Of a stretch of 64,000 nt of DNA, positions 9,382 to 17,354 are shown piece after piece; within the stretch, counting starts at the first letter, position 1, and every line of letters begins with the position of its first letter. A program made the position numbers and the translations under genes. The DNA is from Ruegeria profundi (GTDB lineage Bacteria; Pseudomonadota; Alphaproteobacteria; Rhodobacterales; Rhodobacteraceae), in contig NZ_LQBP01000004.1 in assembly GCF_001507545.1 (NCBI RefSeq), positions 1 through 64,000 on the forward strand, written 5' to 3'. The notes under the pieces were generated by a model. That model had not been told where the DNA came from and did not search any database. It saw only the letters and a program-made list of their open reading frames with translations.

Positions 9382-10251
9382 TCAAGCCCCGAGCTGCTCG
9401 GCCAAATCAATCACACTTGTCGAAGCGAAGTCGACATCGGGCCCAGCTTCGGTTTCCGCTGTGTAATACTTGTTTGGCGGGGCTCCATATTCATTCGGTC
9501 GTGCGATGAACGCAGTGCGAAGACCGCCAACAGCCGCGGCTTTTAGGTCGAGAAGATGTGCGGCACACATCAATACTTCCTGTGGTTCCAGCTTTAATCT
9601 CGCCGGTGCCTGCAGATACATACGAACATCAGGCTTGTAAGCCTGAGGATCTTCTGCCGTCATAACAACGTCCCAAGGCAATCCCGCGTATTTGCTCATA
9701 TCGACCATCATACGGAAGTCGCTGTTTGACAGGGGGCTGATAATAAACTTGGATTTCAGCCGTTGCAGACCTTCAACCGTATCGGGCCAGGGTTCAAGAC
9801 GGTGCCATACCTTGTTGAGTTCGAATTTTTCTTCTTCGGTCACATCTTTAAAGCCGAACTGAGGCAACAGTTCTTCTAGGCCGATCCGGTGGATGTATCC
9901 AACTGGCATATATTGCATCTTATATTGGCCGATTTCAGCCGTCAGTCGGTAGTAATACCCGCGCCACTGATCGGCGAAATCGAACCAGTCTCCCTCCACA
10001 CCTTTGGTATCAGCAAACGCCTGCATCTGGCGCGCAACTGAGTCTCGCCAATCCAACAAGGTTCCAAAGGTGTCGAAAACGCATGCTTTGATCTGCGAGG
10101 GATCAATTTGTGCTTTCGCACTCGTCGGCAGAATGGAGCCCGCGGCGATCGATGCCCCACCTGCAGCTGTCATCATCATAAAACTGCGGCGGTTGAAGCC
10201 GACCCGTGAACCTTCGGCTTTGCCAGCAAGTCCCGTTCTCAAGTCTTTCAT
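9382..10251 (-). CDS. Tat-exported haloacid dehalogenase type II-like protein
   Basis: A 289-residue HAD-superfamily hydrolase of the (S)-2-haloacid dehalogenase type II group. Motif I is VFDTFGTLLDW with the nucleophilic Asp (about residue 59), followed by motif II LSNS (about 178), motif III Lys in QAYKPDVRMY (about 210) and motif IV HLLDLKAAAVGGLRTAF. What is odd is the N-terminus: NRRSFMMM followed by a hydrophobic stretch and SAKAQ is a Tat signal, so the enzyme should work in the periplasm, whereas classic family members are cytoplasmic. An upstream in-frame ATG would extend the frame to 10488, but the ATG at 10251 has a GGAG sequence 6 bp away and starts just before the Tat motif. Confidence 0.82.
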   Translation of the reverse strand: MKDLRTGLAGKAEGSRVGFNRRSFMMMTAAGGASIAAGSILPTSAKAQIDPSQIKACVFDTFGTLLDWRDSVARQMQAFADTKGVEGDWFDFADQWRGYYYRLTAEIGQYKMQYMPVGYIHRIGLEELLPQFGFKDVTEEEKFELNKVWHRLEPWPDTVEGLQRLKSKFIISPLSNSDFRMMVDMSKYAGLPWDVVMTAEDPQAYKPDVRMYLQAPARLKLEPQEVLMCAAHLLDLKAAAVGGLRTAFIARPNEYGAPPNKYYTAETEAGPDVDFASTSVIDLAEQLGA

Positions 10252-10330
10252 GATCGTCTCCTTAGCTGAAAGGCATTTGTGTTGGGAAAAGCGTGCGCTG
10301 CGCCGCAAAAGAGCCACAGCACATTGCCAG

Positions 10331-11713
10331 TCAAAAAAACTGCGAAATTCGAAAGCTAAACACGCTGATCGTATCGTCATCCGGATTGAAGCTGGGATCA
10401 AAAATGGCCTGGTAACCAAATGATGCTTCAACACGTTCAAACAGGTTGAACCTATAGAACGCGTCGATGCCCCATTCATCCCGGTCAAGCGGGTTCAGCA
10501 GCGGGTCGACGAAACTTGCAGCGATACCAAACCTGTCGTCGGAAAGGCCAAACGGATCTGGTGGATCAATCCTGACATAACGGATAGAACCTTGTTCTTT
10601 ATATACTGCTGCGTCGTCATAGGATTTACCATATCTCGCGATGAATATGTTCTTTCCATCCCGCGTGAGTTCTTGTTCGTACTTGGCAAAGAAACCCCAG
10701 CCATCCTCACCAGTGCTCGAGTCCAATGCATCTGATGGGTCGTCCGTGCCATCGGTATGCCAAATCGCAAGCGACGAATACCCGGCTTTTTCGGTAAGAG
10801 GGAACAGCTGTGCTTGAAACTCGATCCCCTTGAAGAAATTCCCTTGACCGACATCACCCAAATCAGTGCGATCACCGGCGGCGTCGGACACGACGATGCC
10901 AACTCTGTAACGTTTGCTCGGGAACCAACCTGCCGCAAATCCTAGCCCCGAGTCAGGAAAAGCAATCGCGCTTGCGCCCTGACTCCCAACAGGAAGACCC
11001 AAGGAGACCGGATCAATGTAATCAGACGCGGTAAGTAGTCGGTCAGGTGTGATCTTGCCGATCCGATAGTTCCAGCCTTTCTCTTCCGAGCCTTGCCGCC
11101 AAAACAATTCTCTAAGAACCAGCGTTGGGGTCGTCGCACCATATGGGTCTGCGGTACCGATCGCACTACCAATACCGGCAATGCCTAGTTCTGAAGGCGT
11201 CAACGTGTTGCCGTAACCCCAACGCGCTTCCAGTCCAAAGCTGATCTGTCCCGCACTTGCATCACCGATCTCAACAGCATCCCATGTCCCGTAGAGACCG
11301 GTGATGGTTGCTACGCCGTATTTGTCCTGGTCTGGCAAGGATCGCGTTGCATACTGAAAAAGGGTGCTGTGAAACGCGCCGACCTTTAGTCCGGTCGACT
11401 TGAATGTTTCCGCGCGCCGCGCATCAAGGCCTTCGTAAAAGTTTTCCAGCGCCCCCCAAGTGAAGAAGTTTTTGGTCTCGGTTCTTGGCTGGGTTGCCTC
11501 GATGCGCTTGGTAGAATCTCGCGGACTTGCGAAACTATTAGCTGTGGCTGTACCAGCAGTTATTGCGAACAAAGTCGCGATAACTGATACGAACAAACTA
11601 CTCTGAGACGAAGGTATTTTCTGTGGAGCATCATCGGTTCCGATAGTCGGTTTGCGCATGTCAAATGCGCTTTCGGAAGAGGCTATTTCATGACTGTGAA
11701 AACGAGAGTGCAT
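10331..11713 (-). CDS. OprB-like carbohydrate-type porin
   Basis: A 460-residue outer-membrane protein with repeated barrel-like strands and a C-terminal Phe (FRISQFF). It resembles OprB-family carbohydrate-selective porins: an N-terminal ALENFYEGLDARRAETFKS part, then GKITPDRLLTASDY and a long region of amphipathic strands. The ATG at 11713 is preceded by AGGA, and a signal-like hydrophobic stretch (VSVIATLFAITAGTATA) follows after about 55 residues, unusually far in, so a later start (Met at about residue 19) is possible. It lies between the exported hydrolase and the exported dehalogenase-like gene, suggesting uptake of their substrate. Confidence 0.75.
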   Translation of the reverse strand: MHSRFHSHEIASSESAFDMRKPTIGTDDAPQKIPSSQSSLFVSVIATLFAITAGTATANSFASPRDSTKRIEATQPRTETKNFFTWGALENFYEGLDARRAETFKSTGLKVGAFHSTLFQYATRSLPDQDKYGVATITGLYGTWDAVEIGDASAGQISFGLEARWGYGNTLTPSELGIAGIGSAIGTADPYGATTPTLVLRELFWRQGSEEKGWNYRIGKITPDRLLTASDYIDPVSLGLPVGSQGASAIAFPDSGLGFAAGWFPSKRYRVGIVVSDAAGDRTDLGDVGQGNFFKGIEFQAQLFPLTEKAGYSSLAIWHTDGTDDPSDALDSSTGEDGWGFFAKYEQELTRDGKNIFIARYGKSYDDAAVYKEQGSIRYVRIDPPDPFGLSDDRFGIAASFVDPLLNPLDRDEWGIDAFYRFNLFERVEASFGYQAIFDPSFNPDDDTISVFSFRISQFF

Positions 11714-11811
11714 AATGAGTTTCCTCAAAGGTGGGATAAATAGACCAGAGCGCATTCGGCAAGGCCCATAGGCGTTCTTGTCCTTATCCGCCAGAAAATC
11801 AGCCTCTTCTA

Positions 11812-12765
11812 TCAAAGGCCTGTACCCAAAAGTATTTGCTCAGCTATTACCTCCGGCGCTTCCGCATTTGGGAAATGACCGATGCCTTTGATCTCTGTGT
11901 ATTCCGCCTGTTTGGCACGCTGCGCAAGTTCGCGGCCAATAGCGACATTTGCCACAGGATCATCCGACGCCCAGACGATCCGCAAGGGCGAAATCTGCTC
12001 CATGGCCCCCACCCAACGTTCCGAATGCACATAGCGGTCCCGCATGTAGACAGCCTGGGCCGGAAGCCGCTGCAACCCGTTGTCGCGCAGCAACAACTCT
12101 ACCATCATTGAAATCCTGTCTTCGCTCAGATTTCCTAGCGTGATTTCGTCAAGAATTCCGGGCAGCTCGGGACCCATTGCCTCCATCTGGCGCATCGCTT
12201 CAAAAAGTGTTTCGTTGTGCTGTGCAAGATTTTGCTCGTCTGGTTCCGATGAAACCCATTGAAGTATGCTGCCATTGAAGACCGTACTGGACAGAATTGT
12301 GAAGCCCAGGCTGCCTTCAAGATGTCTAGCCATCAGTTCCGTATGGACACTTGTCGAAATGTCGTGGCTTGCGACATGTGCCTCGGTTACTCCAAGTTCT
12401 GCCACCAGCGCCTCGGTGACGTCTGCCAGTTCCATCAACGAGTAGCCGAAGCGCACCGGCTTGTCGCTCAAACCCCATCCGACGTGGTCAAATGAGATGA
12501 CGCGCGCCTTTTCGGTAAGGTTCGGGACAACTTCGCTCCAATCGTAACTGGAGGAAGGGTGCCCATGCAGCAACAGTATAACGGGCCCTTCGCCCACGTC
12601 GTGGTAGAAAATACGGTGTCCATCGACAGTGATGTACTGACCTGTCGCTTCCCACTCCTGTGCCGCAGTAGACAGCTCAGACGACTCTTGCGCGGTTGCC
12701 TGAAAGCTAGGCATCGTCATCGCAATCAACATAGCCGCTGCTAGTTTTACGGACAGAATCTTCAT
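11812..12765 (-). CDS. Exported alpha/beta hydrolase (haloalkane dehalogenase/epoxide hydrolase-like)
   Basis: A 317-residue alpha/beta hydrolase with a Sec signal peptide (cleavage near FQATAQ, residue 25). Motifs are the oxyanion-hole segment LLHGHPSSSYDW (about 69-80), the nucleophile elbow ASHDIS with Asp (about 136), the acid in WASDDPVAN (about 268) and the His in GIGHFPNAEAPE (about 296). An Asp nucleophile places it near haloalkane dehalogenases and epoxide hydrolases. The Trp that follows the nucleophile in classical haloalkane dehalogenases is Ile here, so dehalogenase activity is uncertain. It is first in a minus-strand run with the porin and the HAD protein, and divergent from the AraC gene. 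Confidence 0.8.
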   Translation of the reverse strand: MKILSVKLAAAMLIAMTMPSFQATAQESSELSTAAQEWEATGQYITVDGHRIFYHDVGEGPVILLLHGHPSSSYDWSEVVPNLTEKARVISFDHVGWGLSDKPVRFGYSLMELADVTEALVAELGVTEAHVASHDISTSVHTELMARHLEGSLGFTILSSTVFNGSILQWVSSEPDEQNLAQHNETLFEAMRQMEAMGPELPGILDEITLGNLSEDRISMMVELLLRDNGLQRLPAQAVYMRDRYVHSERWVGAMEQISPLRIVWASDDPVANVAIGRELAQRAKQAEYTEIKGIGHFPNAEAPEVIAEQILLGTGL

Positions 12766-12877
12766 TCTCCACTCCTATTTTGTGCGCGATCACCAAATTG
12801 TTCTCGCAAGGACTTTAGTGCTAGCGTCAACGAAGATGCGAGCGTCACGCTCCACCCGAAAAAATAAAATCCTTGTG

Positions 12878-12897
12878 ACAAATGAAGCAGCATTTGT
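12878..12897. promoter_or_regulatory. Palindromic candidate operator in divergent promoter region
   Basis: A perfect 7-bp inverted repeat, ACAAATG-N6-CATTTGT, lies in the 163-bp gap between the exported hydrolase gene (start 12765, minus) and the AraC-type gene (start 12929, plus). Its position 31 bp before the regulator start suggests an operator controlling one or both promoters. AraC proteins usually bind direct repeats, so another regulator could be the ligand. Confidence 0.45.
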
Positions 12898-12928
12898 AAC
12901 GCTTCGACAATCAATACCGAGGTGCAAA

Positions 12929-13918
12929 ATGTTAACTTACGGGCCAAACTCTGCTATCACTTCGCTTCATTTCGATGAGTTCGCCAGAAACAATCCGGGG
13001 TTTAAAGCCTATTTTGACCCTTTGCCTTTCGTGGAGTTCGATGCGGTTCAAATTGACAGTGGGCCATTCGACCATGAATCCATCGAAATTTGGGGCCAGA
13101 ACACTATACTCGTGCGTGATCGTCTCACGCCTATGTCCGCCTTTACCATGGTGCCGCAGCCAGACTGGGTCATGTTTCTGCTCCCGAACGTCTGGAAAGG
13201 AGATTTTCGGGTGGCGGGGCAGCTTTCGGACCCAGGTGATGTATTTTATCTTGATGCGGAGCAGGAATGGTTCACCGCTGCCGCAGCTCGTGATACTTTG
13301 TCGCTCGGTGTAAGGCGCAGCGTTTTGTCCAAAGCATGCGCAAACCTGCTAGGGGTGGACTTTGTCGACTTGACCCTTGGCAGTCATACTCTGGCAAACG
13401 GAGCAGCAATCACTGCAGTTCTTTACAAAATATATACCAAGGCAACGGCTGCGGCAGATGAAGTTGGCTTTATCAACGGAAGGTTGATTGTACCGCCTGT
13501 GCTCGAGGCTGACATGATTTCCGAACTCGCCTCTGCGCTTAACCAGTCGACAGATTCCGAAGCGATGATCTCAGAACCGCACCGCGGGTCACTGTATGTC
13601 GTGAGCAGAGCGCGGGACGCGCTTCGCAAAGCCGGGCCTGCCGCAGTATCTATTGCAAATTTGTGTGAGGAAGTTGGTGTGAGCCGAACCTGGCTTCATC
13701 ACAGTTTTATCGCTGTTTTCGGGATTTCAGCAGGTCAGTATCTCAAGTTGCACCGTTTGTCTCTTGCACGTGAGTACTTGCTAAATTCGACTATCAGTCA
13801 AAACACAGTAAAAAACGTGTCTATCGGACTGGGATTTAGTACGAGCGGTCGCTTTGCGCGTGAGTACCGAGCGCTATTTGGAGAGTATCCTTCAGACACG
13901 CTTGGTCGCGTCTGGTAG
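12929..13918 (+). CDS. AraC-family transcriptional regulator
   Basis: A 329-residue regulator. The C-terminal third holds the two helix-turn-helix AraC/XylS DNA-binding domain: VSIANLCEEVGVSRTWLHHSF (first helix-turn-helix) and VSIGLGFSTSGRFAREYRALFGEYPSD (second, with the family's G-F----F-R-Y---FG--P pattern). The N-terminal domain is divergent and probably senses a ligand. I start it at the ATG at 12929, which has GAGGTG 4 bp upstream; the frame is open further upstream to 12782, but that part overlaps the palindrome and looks non-coding. It is likely the regulator of the divergent exported-hydrolase/porin/dehalogenase genes. Confidence 0.85.
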   Translation: MLTYGPNSAITSLHFDEFARNNPGFKAYFDPLPFVEFDAVQIDSGPFDHESIEIWGQNTILVRDRLTPMSAFTMVPQPDWVMFLLPNVWKGDFRVAGQLSDPGDVFYLDAEQEWFTAAAARDTLSLGVRRSVLSKACANLLGVDFVDLTLGSHTLANGAAITAVLYKIYTKATAAADEVGFINGRLIVPPVLEADMISELASALNQSTDSEAMISEPHRGSLYVVSRARDALRKAGPAAVSIANLCEEVGVSRTWLHHSFIAVFGISAGQYLKLHRLSLAREYLLNSTISQNTVKNVSIGLGFSTSGRFAREYRALFGEYPSDTLGRVW

Positions 13919-13972
13919 TCCTGCATCGGGCAATGTCACATTGCGCGCAAATTGCAAATTCATTTCACAGTT

Positions 13973-14782
13973 TCAAAACCCACTTGCAAAACCGATACCG
14001 AATACCAGCTGGTTTCTATCCCCACGGTCAGAAACGATCGGGCTATCTGCTGCGTCGTTCAAAAGTCGGCTGTAAAGTAAGCCTCCGCCCAAGACCCACT
14101 TTCGACTGACAGGCTGCATGAAAATGGCCGAGACCCGAACGTCTCGGACACCGGAACCGGCACTAAACACATCCAAACCGCTGTTGGCCGCACCCTCGGG
14201 ACCAATTGAATAGTAGGTGTCCATGAAGTCTGAAGATCCGTAGGTCGTGCCAACGGCGAGGCCAAGTGCCGCAAAACGGCCGATAGGCATCCACCGGCGC
14301 ACAGACGCCGCTACGGTATAGCCATCGCTGGTCCCGCTCACGTCATGCGTGAAGTTGCCACCAACCCACCAACGATCTCTCGGATCTGTGCCGACTTGTT
14401 CGTAAGCGCCGAAGAAACCCAATTCAACCGATGCATCAATTTTCGGAAGAAGATCTACGGCGACATCCTCGACATCATCGCGAGCAAGCCGCAATATGCC
14501 AGCAGGACCGAAGCGCCAATTTGGGTCTTCGACAAGATTCATCGAAGCATAGTTGACTTCAAGCGCAATGTATCGCTGCGTGCCAAAAGAATACCGTCCG
14601 AAAGGCGCCACTCCAACAGCACTGTCGTCAGAGCCGATGTAATCAGGATAGCTCCCGATGCCCAAGCCAAAGTAATTTGGCAGATAACTTGGAGCGAGTG
14701 AAAGAAACTGACTATCTGCAGACGCCGATCCCGCGAGCAGCGAAAAACAAAATACAACTCTTTTGACTGCGGTCTTGCGCAA
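13973..14782 (-). CDS. MipA/OmpV-family outer-membrane protein
   Basis: A 269-residue outer-membrane barrel of the MipA/OmpV family, scaffold or channel proteins of the outer membrane. Support: Sec signal (KRVVFCFSLLAGSASA), early GLGIGSYPDYIGSDDSAVG segment typical of the family, and the C-terminal SPIVSDRGDRNQLVFGIG-FASGF ending in Phe. The frame is open to a GTG at 14890, but I favour the TTG at 14782, which has GGGAG 7 bp upstream and places the signal peptide at the true N-terminus. It converges with the AraC gene and precedes a run of exported enzymes. Confidence 0.8.
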   Translation of the reverse strand: MRKTAVKRVVFCFSLLAGSASADSQFLSLAPSYLPNYFGLGIGSYPDYIGSDDSAVGVAPFGRYSFGTQRYIALEVNYASMNLVEDPNWRFGPAGILRLARDDVEDVAVDLLPKIDASVELGFFGAYEQVGTDPRDRWWVGGNFTHDVSGTSDGYTVAASVRRWMPIGRFAALGLAVGTTYGSSDFMDTYYSIGPEGAANSGLDVFSAGSGVRDVRVSAIFMQPVSRKWVLGGGLLYSRLLNDAADSPIVSDRGDRNQLVFGIGFASGF

Positions 14783-14980
14783 GTTCTTTCTCCCGACTTG
14801 ATCGACCTTATCTACTAAGCCTTGCGGCAAGTGTTTACTGGGTCCCACGTAAAGCTTTGAATGGATATCAGTTGCTTTGCGGTAAAACACGCGGCGCCGG
14901 ATAGTGCGCCATTAGCTTATCCCTTTGAGCATTCGTAAACTGACGTCAAACGAACGTCGAGCAAGACGCACGCCCTCGTC

Positions 14981-15766
14981 TCAGAACGAGACCTTAACAC
15001 CGACAAAAGGCCCACCCAAGTTCAAGTCATCGATTGGCCCGAAATCATCCAGATCAAAATCGAGATAGCGATACCCGAACACAAGATCTGCACGTGCCAT
15101 GCGGTAATTCGCAGCAAGGGATGCCTGCCAAGTTAGTTCGCTATTCCCGGCACCGACATCTCCATAGTACGACAGATACCATTTGTCATTTAACTCGGTC
15201 ACACCACGCAGGCCGATGATCGCATCCCAATTGTTGCCTACCTCTTTGTCAGTGATCACCTGACCATCGATTGGTGACCCAGAGATGGATTCCGTTGCAT
15301 TAACTTCGACCTCGCTGTCGAGCCACAGAAACCTCACCCCGCCCACAGCATGAAGCGTCGTGCCGGCATTTTGCATAATTTTGTAACCAGCGCCGAATGT
15401 ACTCGAAAAACCCTTGAGGTCGAAAGACCCGCGCACATCAACGTCAATAGGGCCTATGTTGGCAGATACGTCATCTGAGTCCCCCAAATCGAGATAAAAT
15501 GCATCCGCGAAGAGCAGCCAGTCGCCTTTTTCCGCGAATATTGACCCCATAACACCAAATTTTAGATCGTCGATGATGTCGTCAATTGGCATGTTTATGT
15601 CATCACCTGACGTCGTTTCCCCGCCAAGATCAGCGCCCCAGAAGTATGCTTCAGCTGTCCAGTCCCAGCTGCTCAGTCCGTCGTCTTGTGCCATTGCCGG
15701 AGCGCCACCTGCGGCGACAGCTATCGCGACACCGACAAATCTTGCTTTAAGCGTTCCTATATTCAT
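14981..15766 (-). CDS. Outer-membrane beta-barrel-type protein (paralogue of 2951-3988)
   Basis: A 261-residue protein with signal peptide (VAAGGAPAMAQ, cleavage near 27) and a C-terminal Phe (VGVKVSF). It is a shorter paralogue of the protein at 2951-3988: shared blocks are FGVMGSIFAEKGDWLLFADA, FGAGYKIM, VGGVRFLWLDSE, WDAIIGLRGVTELNDKWYL and FGYRYLDFDLDD. It lacks the acidic insertion of the other copy. The ATG at 15766 has AGGA upstream. Function unknown; membership of an outer-membrane-protein-of-unknown-function family is inferred. Confidence 0.75.
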   Translation of the reverse strand: MNIGTLKARFVGVAIAVAAGGAPAMAQDDGLSSWDWTAEAYFWGADLGGETTSGDDINMPIDDIIDDLKFGVMGSIFAEKGDWLLFADAFYLDLGDSDDVSANIGPIDVDVRGSFDLKGFSSTFGAGYKIMQNAGTTLHAVGGVRFLWLDSEVEVNATESISGSPIDGQVITDKEVGNNWDAIIGLRGVTELNDKWYLSYYGDVGAGNSELTWQASLAANYRMARADLVFGYRYLDFDLDDFGPIDDLNLGGPFVGVKVSF

Positions 15767-15952
15767 TTTGGTTCGTCCTTGCTTTCGAGCCTAGTTTTTT
15801 TCGGCGTTTTCAATCAGCATGCTCTTTGTACAATAAGGAAGCTGCCACTTCAGGTGCCATCTGGCCCGGCAACTTCCCGTACAGTCTGCTTGCCGAGAGC
15901 CCCAGTGCTCCACGGACCCAAGAGAAATCGCTCAAGGCTTTTCAGCCAAAGC

Positions 15953-17296
15953 TCAGTTCAATATGTTCTTGTAGATCACGCCATCCTTCATGATAATCTT
16001 GAGATTGTCCGTGTCCGTTACCGCATCCAGTGTTTCCAAGGGATTGCCATCCACCAACAACAGATCAGCATATGCCCCTTCCTGAACAACACCCAACGGG
16101 CCCTCCTGATAGGGATTCTGGTTCGGACCGCTCATCGCAAAGAGCTCACCGGCATTACCTGTTGCCATCCTCACGATCTCACCCGGCGTGTACCATGGTA
16201 GCAGACGTTCCATCTGCTTTACTTGCTCGGCAAAGACATCCGGCGGAACAAAGAACATGTCGGTGCCATAAGTGACCTTCAGATCAGGAATCTCTTTGGC
16301 CCATTCGTAGACCTTGGGCGTGCCTTCGCAGACAATGGCGAGCTTGGAGTTCGAGAAATCGTCCAACTGCGGCTCCGAGCAAATGGTGAAGGGTTGTGTG
16401 CTGAGGAATACCCCCTCATCCGCCATACGCTGCAGGGTTTCCTTGTCGAGAAGCTGACCATGACCGACATCCTTGACCCCCGCATCAATGGCCTGATTGA
16501 TCGCCTCAGGGAAGTAGGCGTGGATGGTAACATAGCTCCCCCAGTTCTCCGCCGCAGAAACCGCGGCAGCGATCTCTTCCTCGGTGAACTGGATACCGAG
16601 AAGCGGGTCCGCCGGCGATGAATAGCCGCCACCGGCCGCGACTTTCACGTGCGATGCGCCTTTGCGGAGTGCTTCACGTGCAGCGGACAAAACCTCGGGA
16701 ACACCATCTACAAGATAGGCATGACCTTGCTCATAGAGCGGCTCGACCTTGCCCCCGAAACGGACATTTCGTTGGTTGGGCAAGCGGAAGTCTCCGTGTC
16801 CGCCAGTCTGGCTGACAATGCCACCAGAGGGGTAGATGCGCGGTCCGGCAATGCGGCCCTCGTCGATCGCCCTCTTTAGACCAAAGCTGTCGCCAGCCAT
16901 CTCGCGGATTGAGGTTATGCCGCGCATCAGCATTTCTTCGGCGTCGCCTGCAGCATAAATGTAATTGTAGCCGGGATCGCCCAACATCAATTGCATCTGC
17001 GGCAGAGAGGCAAACATGATGTGAGTATGCGTGTCCGACATGCCCGGCATCAGCGTGTAACCCTCGCCGTCGATGACTAGTCCACCGGCGACCGAGACAT
17101 CTTCCTCGGTGATCTGCGTAATGAGATTATCCGTCACGACGACGTTCATGTCTTCCATCAACTCAAGCGTCTGACCATCAAAGACATCGACGTTGGTGAA
17201 CAGAATCGGCCCGTCGGGCGCGTTATCCTGTGCAAAGGCAGACGTATGTGCGGCAAAGGCGAGGCCGACGGCGAGAAAGCTCAAGTTTTTGGGCAT
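15953..17296 (-). CDS. Exported metal-dependent amidohydrolase (imidazolonepropionase-like)
   Basis: A 447-residue amidohydrolase-superfamily enzyme with a Sec signal peptide (AHTSAFAQ). Metal-binding residues of the superfamily are visible: HTH in MSDTHTHIMF (about 84-93), a Lys likely carbamylated in GASHVKVAAGGG (about 210), His in VTIHAYFP (about 250), His in VGHGQLLD (about 271) and Asp in VTYGTDMF (about 345). Such enzymes hydrolyse amide or cyclic-amide bonds; the periplasmic substrate is unknown. The ATG at 17296 has GAGGAA upstream. It is the last of three exported amidohydrolase genes in the same direction and is paralogous to the enzyme at 53541-54902. Confidence 0.85.
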   Translation of the reverse strand: MPKNLSFLAVGLAFAAHTSAFAQDNAPDGPILFTNVDVFDGQTLELMEDMNVVVTDNLITQITEEDVSVAGGLVIDGEGYTLMPGMSDTHTHIMFASLPQMQLMLGDPGYNYIYAAGDAEEMLMRGITSIREMAGDSFGLKRAIDEGRIAGPRIYPSGGIVSQTGGHGDFRLPNQRNVRFGGKVEPLYEQGHAYLVDGVPEVLSAAREALRKGASHVKVAAGGGYSSPADPLLGIQFTEEEIAAAVSAAENWGSYVTIHAYFPEAINQAIDAGVKDVGHGQLLDKETLQRMADEGVFLSTQPFTICSEPQLDDFSNSKLAIVCEGTPKVYEWAKEIPDLKVTYGTDMFFVPPDVFAEQVKQMERLLPWYTPGEIVRMATGNAGELFAMSGPNQNPYQEGPLGVVQEGAYADLLLVDGNPLETLDAVTDTDNLKIIMKDGVIYKNILN

Positions 17297-17354
17297 CTGA
17301 TTTTCCTCTCGGTAGATGTTGATAGGTTCTGCATCATCGCGCCTCTTGTCCAGT

